A model generated the notes under the pieces. It was given only the letters and a program-made list of their open reading frames with translations. It did not search any database and was not told the origin of the DNA. DNA of 64,000 bases from positions 868,001-932,000 of the forward strand of contig NZ_CP013070.1 of NCBI RefSeq assembly GCF_000264945.2, written 5' to 3'. How positions within the stretch are numbered: the stretch's first letter is position 1; the number at the start of each line of letters is the position of its first letter. Shown here piece after piece: positions 25,254-34,167 of the stretch. Origin of the DNA: Sphingobium indicum B90A (GTDB lineage: Bacteria; Pseudomonadota; Alphaproteobacteria; Sphingomonadales; Sphingomonadaceae). A program made the translations under genes and the position numbers.

Positions 25254-26564
25254 ATGCCCCTCGAAAAGCTCCAGCAGAAGGTATCCGTCATTGGCCTGGG
25301 CTATATCGGCCTGCCGACCGCCGCCCTGATCGCTCGCGGCGGCGCGCAGGTGGTCGGCGTCGACGTCAGCACCCATGTCGTGGAGACGGTCAATAGCGGC
25401 CGCGTCCATATCGAGGAAGTCGACCTCGACGGCCTGGTGCAAGGCGTGGTTTCCCGCGGCAACCTCCGCGCCAGCCTGGAGGTCGAGCCCAGCGACGTCT
25501 TCATCATCGCCGTCCCCACGCCGGTCGCCGAAGACCGCGCTCCCGACATCAGCCATGTCCTGAAAGCCGCCCGCACCGTCGCGCAAGTCCTGAAATCGGG
25601 CGACACGGTGATCCTGGAATCCACCTCCCCGGTCGGCACCACCGAAGCCATGCGCGACCTCTTCGCTCAGATCCGCCCCGACCTCAAAATGCCCGAACCC
25701 GGCGTGGCGGGCGACATAGCCATCGCCTATTGCCCGGAGCGCGTCCTTCCCGGCCGCATCCTGGTCGAACTGATCGACAATGACCGTTGTATCGGCGGCA
25801 TCACCCCCCGCTGCGCCCGCAAGGCGCTGGGCTTCTACCGCCAGTTCGTGCGGGGCGCCTGCATCACCACGTCGGCCCGCGCCGCCGAAATGGTGAAGCT
25901 GGTCGAAAACAGCTTCCGCGACGTCAACATCGCCTTCGCCAACGAACTGTCCGTCATTGCCGAACGCATGGACATCGACGTGTGGGAAGTCATCCGCCTC
26001 GCCAACCGCCACCCCCGCGTCAACATCCTCCAGCCCGGCCCCGGCGTCGGCGGCCACTGCATCGCGGTCGACCCCTGGTTCATCGTCCATGGCGACCCGG
26101 AAAACAGCCGCCTCATCCGCACCGCCCGCGAAGTCAATGACGGCAAGACCGACTATGTCGTCGCCAAGGCCTCCGACCTGATCGACGAGTTCCCCGGCGA
26201 GGACATCGCCTGCCTCGGCCTCGCCTTCAAACCCAATATCGACGATTTCCGCGAAAGCCCCGCCGTGAAGGTCGCCGCCCGCCTCGCCAAACGCTACGGC
26301 CGCCGCATCAAGCTGGTCGAACCCTATGCCCATGACCTGCCGATGGAGTTCGCCGGAACCGGCGCCGAACTGATCGATCTCGATACGGCTCTGGAACAAT
26401 GCGGCGTTTTCGTCATTCTTGTCGATCATGACATGTTCAAATCGGTCCCGGTGGACGAACGCGCCGACAAGGCGGTCTACGACACGCGCGGCGTCTGGCC
26501 GGATCAGCCCCGGCGACCAAGTGCCGGTCAGACTGCCCCGGATCAGGCCCGGATCGCCATCTGA
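25254..26564 (+). CDS. wecC: UDP-N-acetyl-D-mannosamine dehydrogenase
   Basis: A 436-aa nucleotide-sugar dehydrogenase that oxidises UDP-ManNAc to UDP-ManNAcA. The Rossmann motif GLGYIGLPTA is near residue 14, ESTSPVGTTE and YCPERVLPG follow, and the catalytic Cys is in PGVGGHCIAVDPWF, where the WecC/WbpA group has GGHC instead of the GGSC of Ugd. ATG 25254 is chosen because it begins just before the Rossmann strand; the alternative TTG at 25176 adds 26 residues. The last residues (PRRPSAGQTAPDQARIAI) extend past the usual family end. Confidence 0.93.
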   Translation: MPLEKLQQKVSVIGLGYIGLPTAALIARGGAQVVGVDVSTHVVETVNSGRVHIEEVDLDGLVQGVVSRGNLRASLEVEPSDVFIIAVPTPVAEDRAPDISHVLKAARTVAQVLKSGDTVILESTSPVGTTEAMRDLFAQIRPDLKMPEPGVAGDIAIAYCPERVLPGRILVELIDNDRCIGGITPRCARKALGFYRQFVRGACITTSARAAEMVKLVENSFRDVNIAFANELSVIAERMDIDVWEVIRLANRHPRVNILQPGPGVGGHCIAVDPWFIVHGDPENSRLIRTAREVNDGKTDYVVAKASDLIDEFPGEDIACLGLAFKPNIDDFRESPAVKVAARLAKRYGRRIKLVEPYAHDLPMEFAGTGAELIDLDTALEQCGVFVILVDHDMFKSVPVDERADKAVYDTRGVWPDQPRRPSAGQTAPDQARIAI

Positions 26565-26674
26565 TCGGCGGCGCGAACGCGGCCATGGTTGCCATGTCCC
26601 CGCCGCGCCGTTAACCCCACCCGCAACGGCAGGCTTCATGCGTGCCCGATGAATTTGCGGGGATTTCTCACGGC

Positions 26675-27385
26675 ATGAACCGGCCGACCGACAGCAGGAA
26701 CCGGATGCTGGCCACGATCATGGCCTGCGCGCTGCTCGGCGCCTGCTCCACCGTGGAGGACGCGCCGAAGGGGGAGGCCGCCTATGCCGCCATCCCGCCA
26801 GCCCCGGCCGTCGGCGTCGATTACCGCATCTCCCCCGACGATATATTGCGTATCCAGGTCTATCACGAACCGGGCCTGTCGCTGGAAGACGCGCAGGTGA
26901 CGGCGGCGGGCATGGTGCGCATGCCGCTGATCGGCGACGTCTCCATCGCGGGCCTGTCCGCCAGCGAGGCTTCCGACGTCATCGCCGGCCGGCTGGGCGA
27001 CCGCTACCTCGTCTCCCCGCAGGTGACGGTCTTCGTCAAGAAGGCGGTGGGCCGCCGTATCACCATCGACGGCGAAGTCCGCGAACCGGGCCTGTTCCCG
27101 CTCGACGGCCGCCTCGGCCTGCAACAGGCGGTCGCCCTCGCCAAGGGGCCGACCCGCCTCGCCAGCCTCAGCCGCGTCGTCGTGGTCCGCCAGTCCGACG
27201 GACAGCGCAAGGCGGCGATGTTCGACCTCGGCGCTATCCGCAAGGGCGAAGCACCCGATCCCGAAATCCTGCCCGGCGACACGATCATCGTCGGCCTCTC
27301 CCGCGCCAAGGCGGTGCTGGGCGGCGCGCTGCTCGCCCTGCCGGCGGTCGGCGCGGGCTTCGTCGCGCTGGACGGGGGGCTCTGA
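26675..27385 (+). CDS. Polysaccharide export outer-membrane lipoprotein, Wza-like
   Basis: A 236-aa protein. The lipobox LLGAC marks a lipoprotein signal with the acylated Cys near residue 24. The poly_export domain follows (DYRISPDDILRIQVYHEPGL, then VRMPLIGDVSIAGLS) and a SLBB domain (RRITIDGEVREPGLFPLDG). It should form the outer-membrane exit channel for a capsule or exopolysaccharide. The start could also be GTG 26642. A short hydrophobic tail (GGALLALPAVGAGFVAL) is at the C-terminus. Its stop overlaps the kinase start (TGATG). Confidence 0.9.
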   Translation: MNRPTDSRNRMLATIMACALLGACSTVEDAPKGEAAYAAIPPAPAVGVDYRISPDDILRIQVYHEPGLSLEDAQVTAAGMVRMPLIGDVSIAGLSASEASDVIAGRLGDRYLVSPQVTVFVKKAVGRRITIDGEVREPGLFPLDGRLGLQQAVALAKGPTRLASLSRVVVVRQSDGQRKAAMFDLGAIRKGEAPDPEILPGDTIIVGLSRAKAVLGGALLALPAVGAGFVALDGGL

Positions 27386-29478
27386 TGGCGGGACCGGGCC
27401 TGCTGATCGACGCCGCGATGGAGGGCCGCCCCGCGCGCTTCGCCGCCGCCGCCAACGGCGCATGGACGGCGGTGCGGCGGCATCGCATCATCCTGTTCGT
27501 CACCATGGCGCTCTGCGTGCTGGCGGGCGTGGTCTTCATCCTGCTCTCCACCCCCGATTACCGGGCGACCGCCTCGGTCGAGGTGGAGGATGTCCCCGCC
27601 GGAGCCGCAGGCGCCGCCGCCGCGCAACGGCAAGCGACCCCGTCCGACAATGAAGCGCTGATGCAGACCGAACTGGAGGTGCTGCGCAGCCGCGCCCTGG
27701 CGGAGGATGTCGCCCGCGAACTGGCGCTGGTCGGCAGCCGCACCTTCTTCGACGGCATGGACGTCCGCCGCCCGGAGCGGGGCGCAGGCTCGCTCAGCCA
27801 GCGGCAGGTGGAAACCGAAATGGTCGTGAACCTGCTGCGCGACAATCTGCATGTCGAACTGCCGGGCAAGTCCCGCGTCATCCGCATCGGCTTCACCAGC
27901 GCCAACGCCGTGCTGTCGGCCCGCGTCGCCAACAGCTATGCCGACAGCCTGATCCGCGCCGACCTGAAACGCGGCTTCGAATCCGGCGTGCAGGCCCGCC
28001 GCTTCCTGCTGGGGGAACTGGACGGAGCGCGCAAGGATCTGGAACGGGCGGAGCGCGATCTGGCGGTCTATGCCGCCAACGCCGGGGTCATGGCCCCGCC
28101 GGAATCGAACGATGGCGACAGCCCCCCGCCCGAAGGCACCACCGCGACCCGGCTGGCGCAGCTCAACGCCTTCCGCGCCCAGGCGACAGCCGACCGCATC
28201 GCCGCGCAGAAGCGCTGGGAAAGCGCCCGCCTGTCCAGCGTCGAAACCCTGCCCGAAGTGCTGAACAACGGCGCGATGCAGCAGATCATGACGGAAAGGG
28301 CGCAGGCGCGGGCGCAGGTCGTGCAGGAACGCCAGTTCCGCAAGGACGCCCACCCCGAAATGCGCGAAGCCCGCGCCCGGCTGGCCGCGCTGGACGATCA
28401 GGCGGAGGGGATGGCGAACACCATCCGCGCCTCGTTCAAGGAACAGTTCGACGTCGCCGTCCATGGCGAAAAGCAGATCCAGTCCGAAATCGCCAAGGTC
28501 GAGCGGCAGGCCCAGGCCGAACGCGGACGCGGCGTGCAGATGAGCATCCTGGAGCGGCAGGTCGACACCTACCGCCTGCTGCACGACAGCCTGCTCCAGC
28601 GCTATCGCGACATGGCCTCCCAGGCGGGCTTCCAGGCGGGCCGCATCCAGCCGCTGGACCGGGCGGCGGTGCCCTCGCGCCCATCCTCGCCCAATATCGG
28701 CGTCACCATGCTGTTCGCTTCATTGGGTGGGCTGATCCTCGGCCTGATGGCGGTCGCCGGACGGCATATCTTTGATGACGCCGTGACGTCAGCCGACACG
28801 CTGGCCGAACGGATCAACCTGCCCCTCCTCGGCGCTGTCCCGGCGGGCGAGAAACCGGCGGCGGAGATTTTCGCGCCCATGGCCTCCGCGCTGCTGCTGG
28901 GTTCGGCGGCTGGCCTGCCGCGCTCCATCCTCGTCACCAGCGCTCAGGAGGGGGAGGGGAAGTCCTCGACCCTATATGCGCTGGCGAAGGCGCTGGCGAA
29001 GCTCGACAAGCGGGTGCTGGTAATCGACGCCGACATGCGGCGGCCCAAGCAGCACAGCCTGTTCGGCATTGCGCCCACCCGCGGCATCAGCGAACTGATG
29101 ACGGGCCAGGCGAAGATGGATGAAGTCATCGTCGACAGCGGCGTGCCGGGCGTGTCCCTGCTCCCCTGCGGCGCAATCCCGCCCAGCCCGGCCGAACTGC
29201 TGGTTACGCCCGCGATGGACTCCCTGCTGGCGACCGTGCGCGAACGCTACGACACGGTGCTGATCGACGCGCCGCCTGTCCTGGGCCTGTCCGACGCCTG
29301 CCTGCTGGCGAGCAAGGCGCAGGTGACGCTGCTGGTGGTCGAATGGGGCCGCAACCACCATGGCGGCCTGCGTGTGGCGGTCGACCGGCTGCGGCGGGCA
29401 GGCGGCGCGATCATCGGCGCGATCCTCACCAAACAGGAAGGCCGCCCCTTCGAATATGACTATCACCGGGGCGGCTAA
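27385..29478 (+). CDS. Wzc-like polysaccharide co-polymerase and tyrosine autokinase
   Basis: A 697-aa inner-membrane protein. A Wzz/GNVR chain-length domain lies between two membrane segments (about 33-55 and 436-455), with a long coiled coil at about 210-400. The C-terminal BY-kinase domain has Walker A SAQEGEGKSS (about 520), Walker A' VLVIDADMRRP (about 545) and Walker B VLIDAPPVLGLSD (about 624). The C-terminal tyrosine cluster, usually many Tyr, is reduced here to FEYDYHRGG. It works with the Wza-like gene directly upstream to control chain length and export. Confidence 0.92.
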   Translation: MAGPGLLIDAAMEGRPARFAAAANGAWTAVRRHRIILFVTMALCVLAGVVFILLSTPDYRATASVEVEDVPAGAAGAAAAQRQATPSDNEALMQTELEVLRSRALAEDVARELALVGSRTFFDGMDVRRPERGAGSLSQRQVETEMVVNLLRDNLHVELPGKSRVIRIGFTSANAVLSARVANSYADSLIRADLKRGFESGVQARRFLLGELDGARKDLERAERDLAVYAANAGVMAPPESNDGDSPPPEGTTATRLAQLNAFRAQATADRIAAQKRWESARLSSVETLPEVLNNGAMQQIMTERAQARAQVVQERQFRKDAHPEMREARARLAALDDQAEGMANTIRASFKEQFDVAVHGEKQIQSEIAKVERQAQAERGRGVQMSILERQVDTYRLLHDSLLQRYRDMASQAGFQAGRIQPLDRAAVPSRPSSPNIGVTMLFASLGGLILGLMAVAGRHIFDDAVTSADTLAERINLPLLGAVPAGEKPAAEIFAPMASALLLGSAAGLPRSILVTSAQEGEGKSSTLYALAKALAKLDKRVLVIDADMRRPKQHSLFGIAPTRGISELMTGQAKMDEVIVDSGVPGVSLLPCGAIPPSPAELLVTPAMDSLLATVRERYDTVLIDAPPVLGLSDACLLASKAQVTLLVVEWGRNHHGGLRVAVDRLRRAGGAIIGAILTKQEGRPFEYDYHRGG

Positions 29479-29498
29479 AGAGACCTTCGACCTCCCCC

Positions 29499-29589
29499 CG
29501 TCATTCCCGCGAAAGCGGGAATCCATCTCCCCAGCGCTGCGCTTGATGTGACGTCGAGAGATAGATTCCCACTTTCGCGGGAATGACGG
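29499..29589. repeat. Palindromic repeat (family C)
   Basis: Inverted repeat with arms CGTCATTCCCGCGAAAGCGG and its near complement, about 32 bases between arms. Translated, such elements give the common R-E-S-G-N and W-I-P-A-F-A-G-M-T peptides of proteobacterial repeat-derived ORFs. It may terminate the kinase transcript. Confidence 0.85.
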
Positions 29590-29605
29590 AGAAGGGTGGT
29601 TAGCC

Positions 29606-29786
29606 GACCTATCCTATTCCTCCCCATCGAGAGATGGGGAGGGGGACCAGCCGAAGGCTGGTGGAGGGGAATGGGGCACGACCTCCGGCGCCCTGCGGAC
29701 TCTCCCCTCCACCACCGCCTTCGGCGGCGGTCCCCCTCCCCACGCTGCGCGTAGGGAGGAATTGATGTCCGGAAATGGCCAGTTGC
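29606..29786. repeat. Long palindrome-rich repeat (family B), copy 2
   Basis: The same element as 16022-16189: starts GACCTATCCTATTCCTCCCC and ends AATTGATGTCCGGAAATGGC. The flanking hairpin arms are well conserved while the centre differs (it carries CCTTCGGCGG here), as expected if stem pairing is maintained. Confidence 0.85.
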
Positions 29787-29799
29787 GGACATCATTTAC

Positions 29800-29891
29800 C
29801 GTCACCCCGGACTTGATCCGGGATCCCGCTTTCTTTCTGAGTCCGTGCCCCGCCCAAGGCAGCGGGGCCCCGGGTCAAGTCCGGGGTGACG
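29800..29891. repeat. Palindromic repeat (family D)
   Basis: Inverted repeat with arms GTCACCCCGGACTTGATCCG and its complement with one change. A shorter piece of the same sequence occurs at about 32011-32020 and a decayed hairpin of similar type at 39130-39156. Confidence 0.85.
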
Positions 29892-30078
29892 AATAGGCGA
29901 GCGTCCGCTCCCTACCCAAATCATCGCGTAACGGTTAATCGTTGCTCAGGCACGGATCGTCGTCATTCCGCAGCGGTAATGGAATCCAACCACTCGGCTG
30001 GTCGTTACATCCGCGCTGCCTTGCGCAGCTTCCGCAGTCTAGTCGGCGCACGGTCCTCGAAGCGCCAAGGGAGAGGGT

Positions 30079-30339
30079 ATGAAAATCAGCTTATTGGCGC
30101 TTCTCGGCGGCACGGCGCTTGCGCTTAGTGCCTGCGCGTCGACCGGCAACGAGCCTGTCGCGCCTGCGCCGCCGGTCGGTCCGGGCGCGATCAGCGGCAC
30201 CGTCGCGGCGGATCGCAATGGCGACGGCATCGTCGACGGCTATTATTCGCCCGACGGCATGTATCATGAAATCCAGGGTCCGCCCTGTCCGCCGCCCCCG
30301 CCGCCTCCGCCGCCCTCGCGTCGCGGAGAACGCGGCTGA
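30079..30339 (+). CDS. Small lipoprotein with calcium-loop-like motif and polyproline tail
   Basis: An 86-aa protein with a lipoprotein signal (lipobox LSAC, Cys at residue 19). The mature part has DRNGDGIVDGYY, similar to an EF-hand or dockerin calcium loop, and ends in nine consecutive prolines before SRRGERG. GGGAGAGGGT precedes the ATG closely. It is 11 bases upstream of the L,D-transpeptidase gene and probably in one operon, which suggests an envelope role. No named family is recognised. Confidence 0.8.
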   Translation: MKISLLALLGGTALALSACASTGNEPVAPAPPVGPGAISGTVAADRNGDGIVDGYYSPDGMYHEIQGPPCPPPPPPPPPSRRGERG

Positions 30340-30350
30340 CAAACGCATAT

Positions 30351-31892
30351 TTGCGGGCGCGGCGCCGTCGCCGCGCCCCTTTGCTCCATGGCATCCTGCT
30401 TCCGGCGCTTGCGCTGGCGGCATGGCCTGCCCAGGCCGCGGCGCAACCGGCCCCTGCCGCGGACGTCCAGCGCACCAGCGTGGCGGCGGAAATCCGTTCG
30501 TCCGCGGGTGGCAAGCTGAGGGATTTCTACGCCCCTCGCGGCTATTGGCCGCTCTGGATCGAACGGGGCCGGGTCGGTCCGCAGGCCGACGCCCTGATCG
30601 CGCTGATCGAGGGAGCCGATGCGGACGGCTTGAAACCGAAGGACTATGGCGCCCGCGAGCTCAAGGCCCTGGCGAAGGACGCCGATGCCAGCGGCGATCC
30701 CCGGCTCCTGGCGCGGGCTGACATCGCCCTGTCCAGGGCCTTCGCCGCGCTGGCGGGCGACATGCGCAAGCCATCGCGCAAGGTGAAGGTGCGCTATCTC
30801 GATCCGGAGGTGGAGCCGAAGGACGAGGAACCGAAGGAAATTCTGCGCGCCGCCGCGGTGGCGCCGTCCTTTGTCGATTATGTGCGGTCGATCGGCTGGA
30901 TGAGCCCCATCTACGTGAAGCTGCGCGAGGCGCGGACGGACTTCGCCCAGCGCTGGGGCGGCCTGCCGCAAGTGCCGGTGCCGGCCGATGTCAAGTTGCG
31001 CCCCGGCATGAAGGCGGGTGCCGTGGCGCTTCGCCGCCGCCTGGGGCTGGCGAGCGGGGCCGCCTATGACAAGGCGCTGGTCGCCAGGGTGAAGGCGTTT
31101 CAGGCCGACCACGGCCTCAAGCCCGATGGCGTCGCGGGCGCGGCGACCATCGCCGCCCTCAACCGGGGCGACGACCATTATGACCGGCTGATCGCGCTCA
31201 ACTTGGAACGCGCGCGGCTGTTGCCCGGCCCGCAGGTGCGGCATGTGGTGGTGGATGCGGCCTCCGCCCGCCTCTGGTATTTCAGCAAGGGCGCGCAGGA
31301 CGGCACGATGAAGGTCGTGGTCGGGGCGAAGGAAAGCCAGACGCCGATGATGGCGGGCATGGTGCGCTATGCGACGCTCAATCCCTATTGGAACGTGCCG
31401 TCCGATCTGGTCGAACGGAAGCTGGCACCCCGGATGCTGAACGGCGCTTCGCTGACGAAGCTGCGCTACGAGGCGCTGTCCGACTGGAGCGCCAATGCGC
31501 GGAAGCTCGATCCGGCGGCGGTCGACTGGCGGGCGGTGGCCGACGGGCGCACGGAATTGCGCGTGCGGCAGCTTCCCGGCGGCGACAACGCCATGGGGAA
31601 GGTCAAGTTCATGTTCCCCAACGACCTTGGCATCTACCTGCACGACACGCCATCCCGCGACCTGCTGGCGAAACCGGCGCGGCAGTTCAGCAATGGCTGC
31701 GTGCGGCTGGAGGATGCGCAGCGGCTGGGACGCTGGTTCTTCGGCAAGCCGTTGAAGCCCGCCAGCGACAAGCCGGAACAGCATGTGCCGCTGCCCCAGC
31801 CCGTGCCGGTCTATCTGACCTATCTGACGGCGGTGCCTTTGGGGGATGGGGTGCGGTTTTTGCCGGATGTCTATGGACGGGATGGGGTTTAG
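30351..31892 (+). CDS. L,D-transpeptidase, YcbB/LdtD type
   Basis: A 513-aa periplasmic enzyme that makes 3-3 cross-links in peptidoglycan. A signal peptide (about 1-32, ending QAAAQ) is followed by a scaffold domain, a peptidoglycan-binding helix bundle (about 215-280, VKAFQADHGLKPDGVAGAAT) and the YkuD domain (about 300-470). The catalytic Cys450 lies in FSNGCVRLEDA, with the paired HDTPSRDLL. As in other YcbB-type enzymes, the residue before Gly is not His. The only fitting start seen is TTG 30351, without a strong ribosome site, so the N-terminus is uncertain; coupling to the lipoprotein gene upstream may compensate. Confidence 0.9.
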   Translation: MRARRRRRAPLLHGILLPALALAAWPAQAAAQPAPAADVQRTSVAAEIRSSAGGKLRDFYAPRGYWPLWIERGRVGPQADALIALIEGADADGLKPKDYGARELKALAKDADASGDPRLLARADIALSRAFAALAGDMRKPSRKVKVRYLDPEVEPKDEEPKEILRAAAVAPSFVDYVRSIGWMSPIYVKLREARTDFAQRWGGLPQVPVPADVKLRPGMKAGAVALRRRLGLASGAAYDKALVARVKAFQADHGLKPDGVAGAATIAALNRGDDHYDRLIALNLERARLLPGPQVRHVVVDAASARLWYFSKGAQDGTMKVVVGAKESQTPMMAGMVRYATLNPYWNVPSDLVERKLAPRMLNGASLTKLRYEALSDWSANARKLDPAAVDWRAVADGRTELRVRQLPGGDNAMGKVKFMFPNDLGIYLHDTPSRDLLAKPARQFSNGCVRLEDAQRLGRWFFGKPLKPASDKPEQHVPLPQPVPVYLTYLTAVPLGDGVRFLPDVYGRDGV

Positions 31893-31961
31893 GGCGGCTG
31901 GGCTTGTTTTGGGGGTGGGCGGCGCGGACAATTTGGATGCCGGGAAATGGCTAATCCAAGA

Positions 31962-32112
31962 CATTCCCCTCCCGCAAGCGGGAGGGGCTAGGGGTGGGCG
32001 CGACCCCGGACTTGATCCGGGGGAGCTTCCGGCTTAGCCGATGGAAATAGCCGCTTATGTCGCGCTAGCCCACCCCCTAACCCCCTCCCGCCTGCGGGAG
32101 GGGGGATGTCCG
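31962..32112. repeat. Palindromic repeat (family E)
   Basis: Outer arms around CCCCTCCCGCAAGCGGGAGG (left) and CCCCCTCCCGCCTGCGGGAG (right), each itself a hairpin. A family-D fragment (CCCCGGACTTGATCCGGGG) lies between them, so one repeat may have entered another. It separates the convergent transpeptidase and ruvX genes. Confidence 0.75.
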
Positions 32113-32168
32113 ATCCCCACCCAAAATCACTTAATTCTCGACTTTGCTCGAAGCGAACGGGGTGGGGG

Positions 32169-32639
32169 TTAGAACCCCGCCATCAGTCCATCTATTGCGC
32201 CTTGCAATATGTAGCTGGCCGCCAGCTTGTCCACCAGTTCGCCCCTTCGCGCGCGGCTGGCGTCGGCTTCCAGCAGGGTGCGCGTCACCGCCTGGGTCGA
32301 CCAGCGTTCGTCCCAGAACAGGATCGGCAGGCCCAGGTCCGCGATGTTCCGTCCGAAGGCGCGGCTCGCCTGGCTGCGGGGGCTTTCGCTGCCGTCCAGG
32401 TTGAGCGGCAGGCCGATCACCACGCCCTTCACCTGCTGCTGCTCCATGAAGGCGGCAAGGGCGATCTTGTCCTTGCTGAACTTGCCGCGTGAAACCGTGT
32501 GGGCCGGGCTGGCGATGGACCAGCCCGCGTCGCACAGCGCAATGCCGATGGTCTTGGTGCCGACGTCCAGCCCGATCAGGCGGCCGCCATGGGGCAGGGC
32601 TTCGCGGAAGGCCGCGCGGTCGGCGGTGAGGATGGACAT
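32169..32639 (-). CDS. ruvX: Putative pre-16S rRNA nuclease / Holliday-junction resolvase YqgF (RuvX)
   Basis: A 156-aa RNase H-fold protein. The motif [16 protein letters not shown] holds the first catalytic Asp; [13 protein letters not shown] and DERWSTQAV match the family, and a final Asp lies in [13 protein letters not shown]. The length is typical. YqgF matures the 5' end of 16S rRNA in E. coli. It is two bases upstream of the DUF3089 gene's stop on the same strand and probably co-transcribed with it. Confidence 0.92.
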   Translation of the reverse strand: MSILTADRAAFREALPHGGRLIGLDVGTKTIGIALCDAGWSIASPAHTVSRGKFSKDKIALAAFMEQQQVKGVVIGLPLNLDGSESPRSQASRAFGRNIADLGLPILFWDERWSTQAVTRTLLEADASRARRGELVDKLAASYILQGAIDGLMAGF

Positions 32640-32641
32640 GC

Positions 32642-33772
32642 TTATTTCTTCAGGAACGCGGCCAGCCGCTGCCTGGCGTCTTCGCGCACATCGGCCCAGA
32701 ACAGCGCATAGTCATAGACGTGGTAATTATTCCCCGGCAGGGTGAACGGCCCCATGTCCACCGGCTCCCCGATCATCAGCACGCCGCTGGTGTCGCAGCG
32801 GGCGGGGACGATGCCGGGGACGATCCGGGTCGGCTTGTCCGCGTCGCGGGCGTCCAGCGTGCCGCGATTGGCGCTGGCCGGTGCCGAGCCGTTGAACGCG
32901 CCGGTGATGGGGTTGGTGCAGAGCATGTGCGTGCCCTTGTGCGGCCTGCCGGTGAAGCTGGGCTTGCGCTCGAAACTTTCGATGACGGCGGAAGGATCGG
33001 CCGGTTCGGCATAGCTCTGCCAGCTTACGATGCAATGCGCCTGATCGCGCCTGGCGCAGGCGGGGAGGCCGAGGGCAGGCAGGTCGGCCTCGACGGAGAT
33101 GGGCCAGCCCACGGCGTAAACGGCGGCGACGCGGTCGGTAAGGGATTTGTCCGCCGCCCGTTCGCGCAGCAACTGGAGCAGGTGGCGCGTTCCCTGGCTG
33201 TGCGCGGCGAGGATCAAGGGGCCTTGCGGATTGGCCTTGAGGAAAGCGGCGAAGGCCTGCGCGACGTCGCGATAGGCGGCGGCGAGGGATTGTTCTGCGG
33301 CGGGCTTGTCGGTCAGGAACGCCCCGTAATTGGCCTGGCGATAGCGCGGCGCCCAGATGGAACCGGCCGCGTTGAAGGCGCTCGCCTGGCTCTGCACGAA
33401 GCGCCTGGCGGTGGCGAGCGCTTCCTGATCGTCCAGCCGCATGTTCCAATGGGCGTCGCCCAGCGTGGTGATGTAGGATGTCGGGTGGATGAAGAAGATT
33501 GCTGCCTTTTCCGGCGCCTTTGCCGGGGCCGGGACGTCCTTCACGCCCTCCGGCGTCCAGAGCGCCGGATTGTCCTTCACAATGTCGGGCCGGGCGATCC
33601 ACATCTTCGGATCGTCATAGGCGTTGGCGGGCAGGGGCGGAATCTGCGCGAACGCCTCCCGCGGGACCATCACCGCCCGGATCAACTGCATGCCCCAGAG
33701 GCGATAGGCCAGCAATGCCGCGATCACCAGCACGATCAGGCCGGTTACGACATAGAGGAACTTGCGGGCCAA
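32642..33772 (-). CDS. DUF3089-family membrane-anchored alpha/beta hydrolase
   Basis: A 376-aa protein with one N-terminal membrane segment (about 5-25) and a periplasmic hydrolase domain. Ser192 in [10 protein letters not shown] is the nucleophile elbow, and FFIHPTSY and the C-terminal HVYDYALFW region fit the DUF3089 family. The substrate is unknown. It precedes ruvX by two bases on the same strand. Confidence 0.85.
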   Translation of the reverse strand: MARKFLYVVTGLIVLVIAALLAYRLWGMQLIRAVMVPREAFAQIPPLPANAYDDPKMWIARPDIVKDNPALWTPEGVKDVPAPAKAPEKAAIFFIHPTSYITTLGDAHWNMRLDDQEALATARRFVQSQASAFNAAGSIWAPRYRQANYGAFLTDKPAAEQSLAAAYRDVAQAFAAFLKANPQGPLILAAHSQGTRHLLQLLRERAADKSLTDRVAAVYAVGWPISVEADLPALGLPACARRDQAHCIVSWQSYAEPADPSAVIESFERKPSFTGRPHKGTHMLCTNPITGAFNGSAPASANRGTLDARDADKPTRIVPGIVPARCDTSGVLMIGEPVDMGPFTLPGNNYHVYDYALFWADVREDARQRLAAFLKK

Positions 33773-33879
33773 CTGGCGCTCTCCATCTGGCTGCGATGCT
33801 GATATATCCCTGTCTGGCGCAAGCGCGTCATGCGCGCAAGGACTTGAAGCATGGAGGTGCCGATGGTAGCGGCGGGGCC

Positions 33880-34167
33880 ATGTCGATAGACCTTCAGACC
33901 GTGAAAAAGATCGCCAGCCTTTCGCGCATTTCGGTGACCGACGCCGAAGCCGAAGCCATGGTGCCCGAACTCAACAACATCCTGGGCTGGGTGGAGCAAT
34001 TGGGGGAGGTGGACGTGACCGGCGTGGAGCCGATGACCGCCGTCATCCCCAACAAGCTGCGCCTGCGCGACGATGTCGTCACCGACGGCAATGTCCGCGA
34101 CCGGGTGCTGGCCAATGCGCCGCAGGCCGAGCATGGCTTTTTCGCGGTGCCGAAGGTGATCGAATGA
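33880..34167 (+). CDS. gatC: Aspartyl/glutamyl-tRNA amidotransferase subunit C
   Basis: A 95-aa protein, the usual GatC size. The segments [32 protein letters not shown] and LRDDVV are typical; GatC wraps around GatA and GatB. ATG 33880 follows GGCGGGG and begins the conserved sequence; the open frame extends far upstream but without family sequence. The stop overlaps the gatA start (ATGA). Confidence 0.96.
   Translation: MSIDLQTVKKIASLSRISVTDAEAEAMVPELNNILGWVEQLGEVDVTGVEPMTAVIPNKLRLRDDVVTDGNVRDRVLANAPQAEHGFFAVPKVIE

Larger units (their letters stand above)
29479..30078. other. Palindrome-rich intergenic region
   Basis: 600 bases without a credible gene. It contains three different palindromic repeats in a row (29499-29589, 29606-29786 and 29800-29891, listed separately), then about 190 bases of ordinary sequence that should hold the promoter of the lipoprotein gene at 30079. 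An 80-codon frame starting at 29886 has no ribosome site and no recognisable feature. Confidence 0.7.

Noticed and set aside
29886..30128. 80-codon frame overlapping the small lipoprotein gene
   Set aside because: No ribosome site, starts inside a palindrome and shares the 3' part with the better-supported lipoprotein in another frame.
32142..32168. Extra coding sequence between the palindrome and the ruvX stop
   Set aside because: Too short and without a start; it is simply the 3' flank of ruvX.
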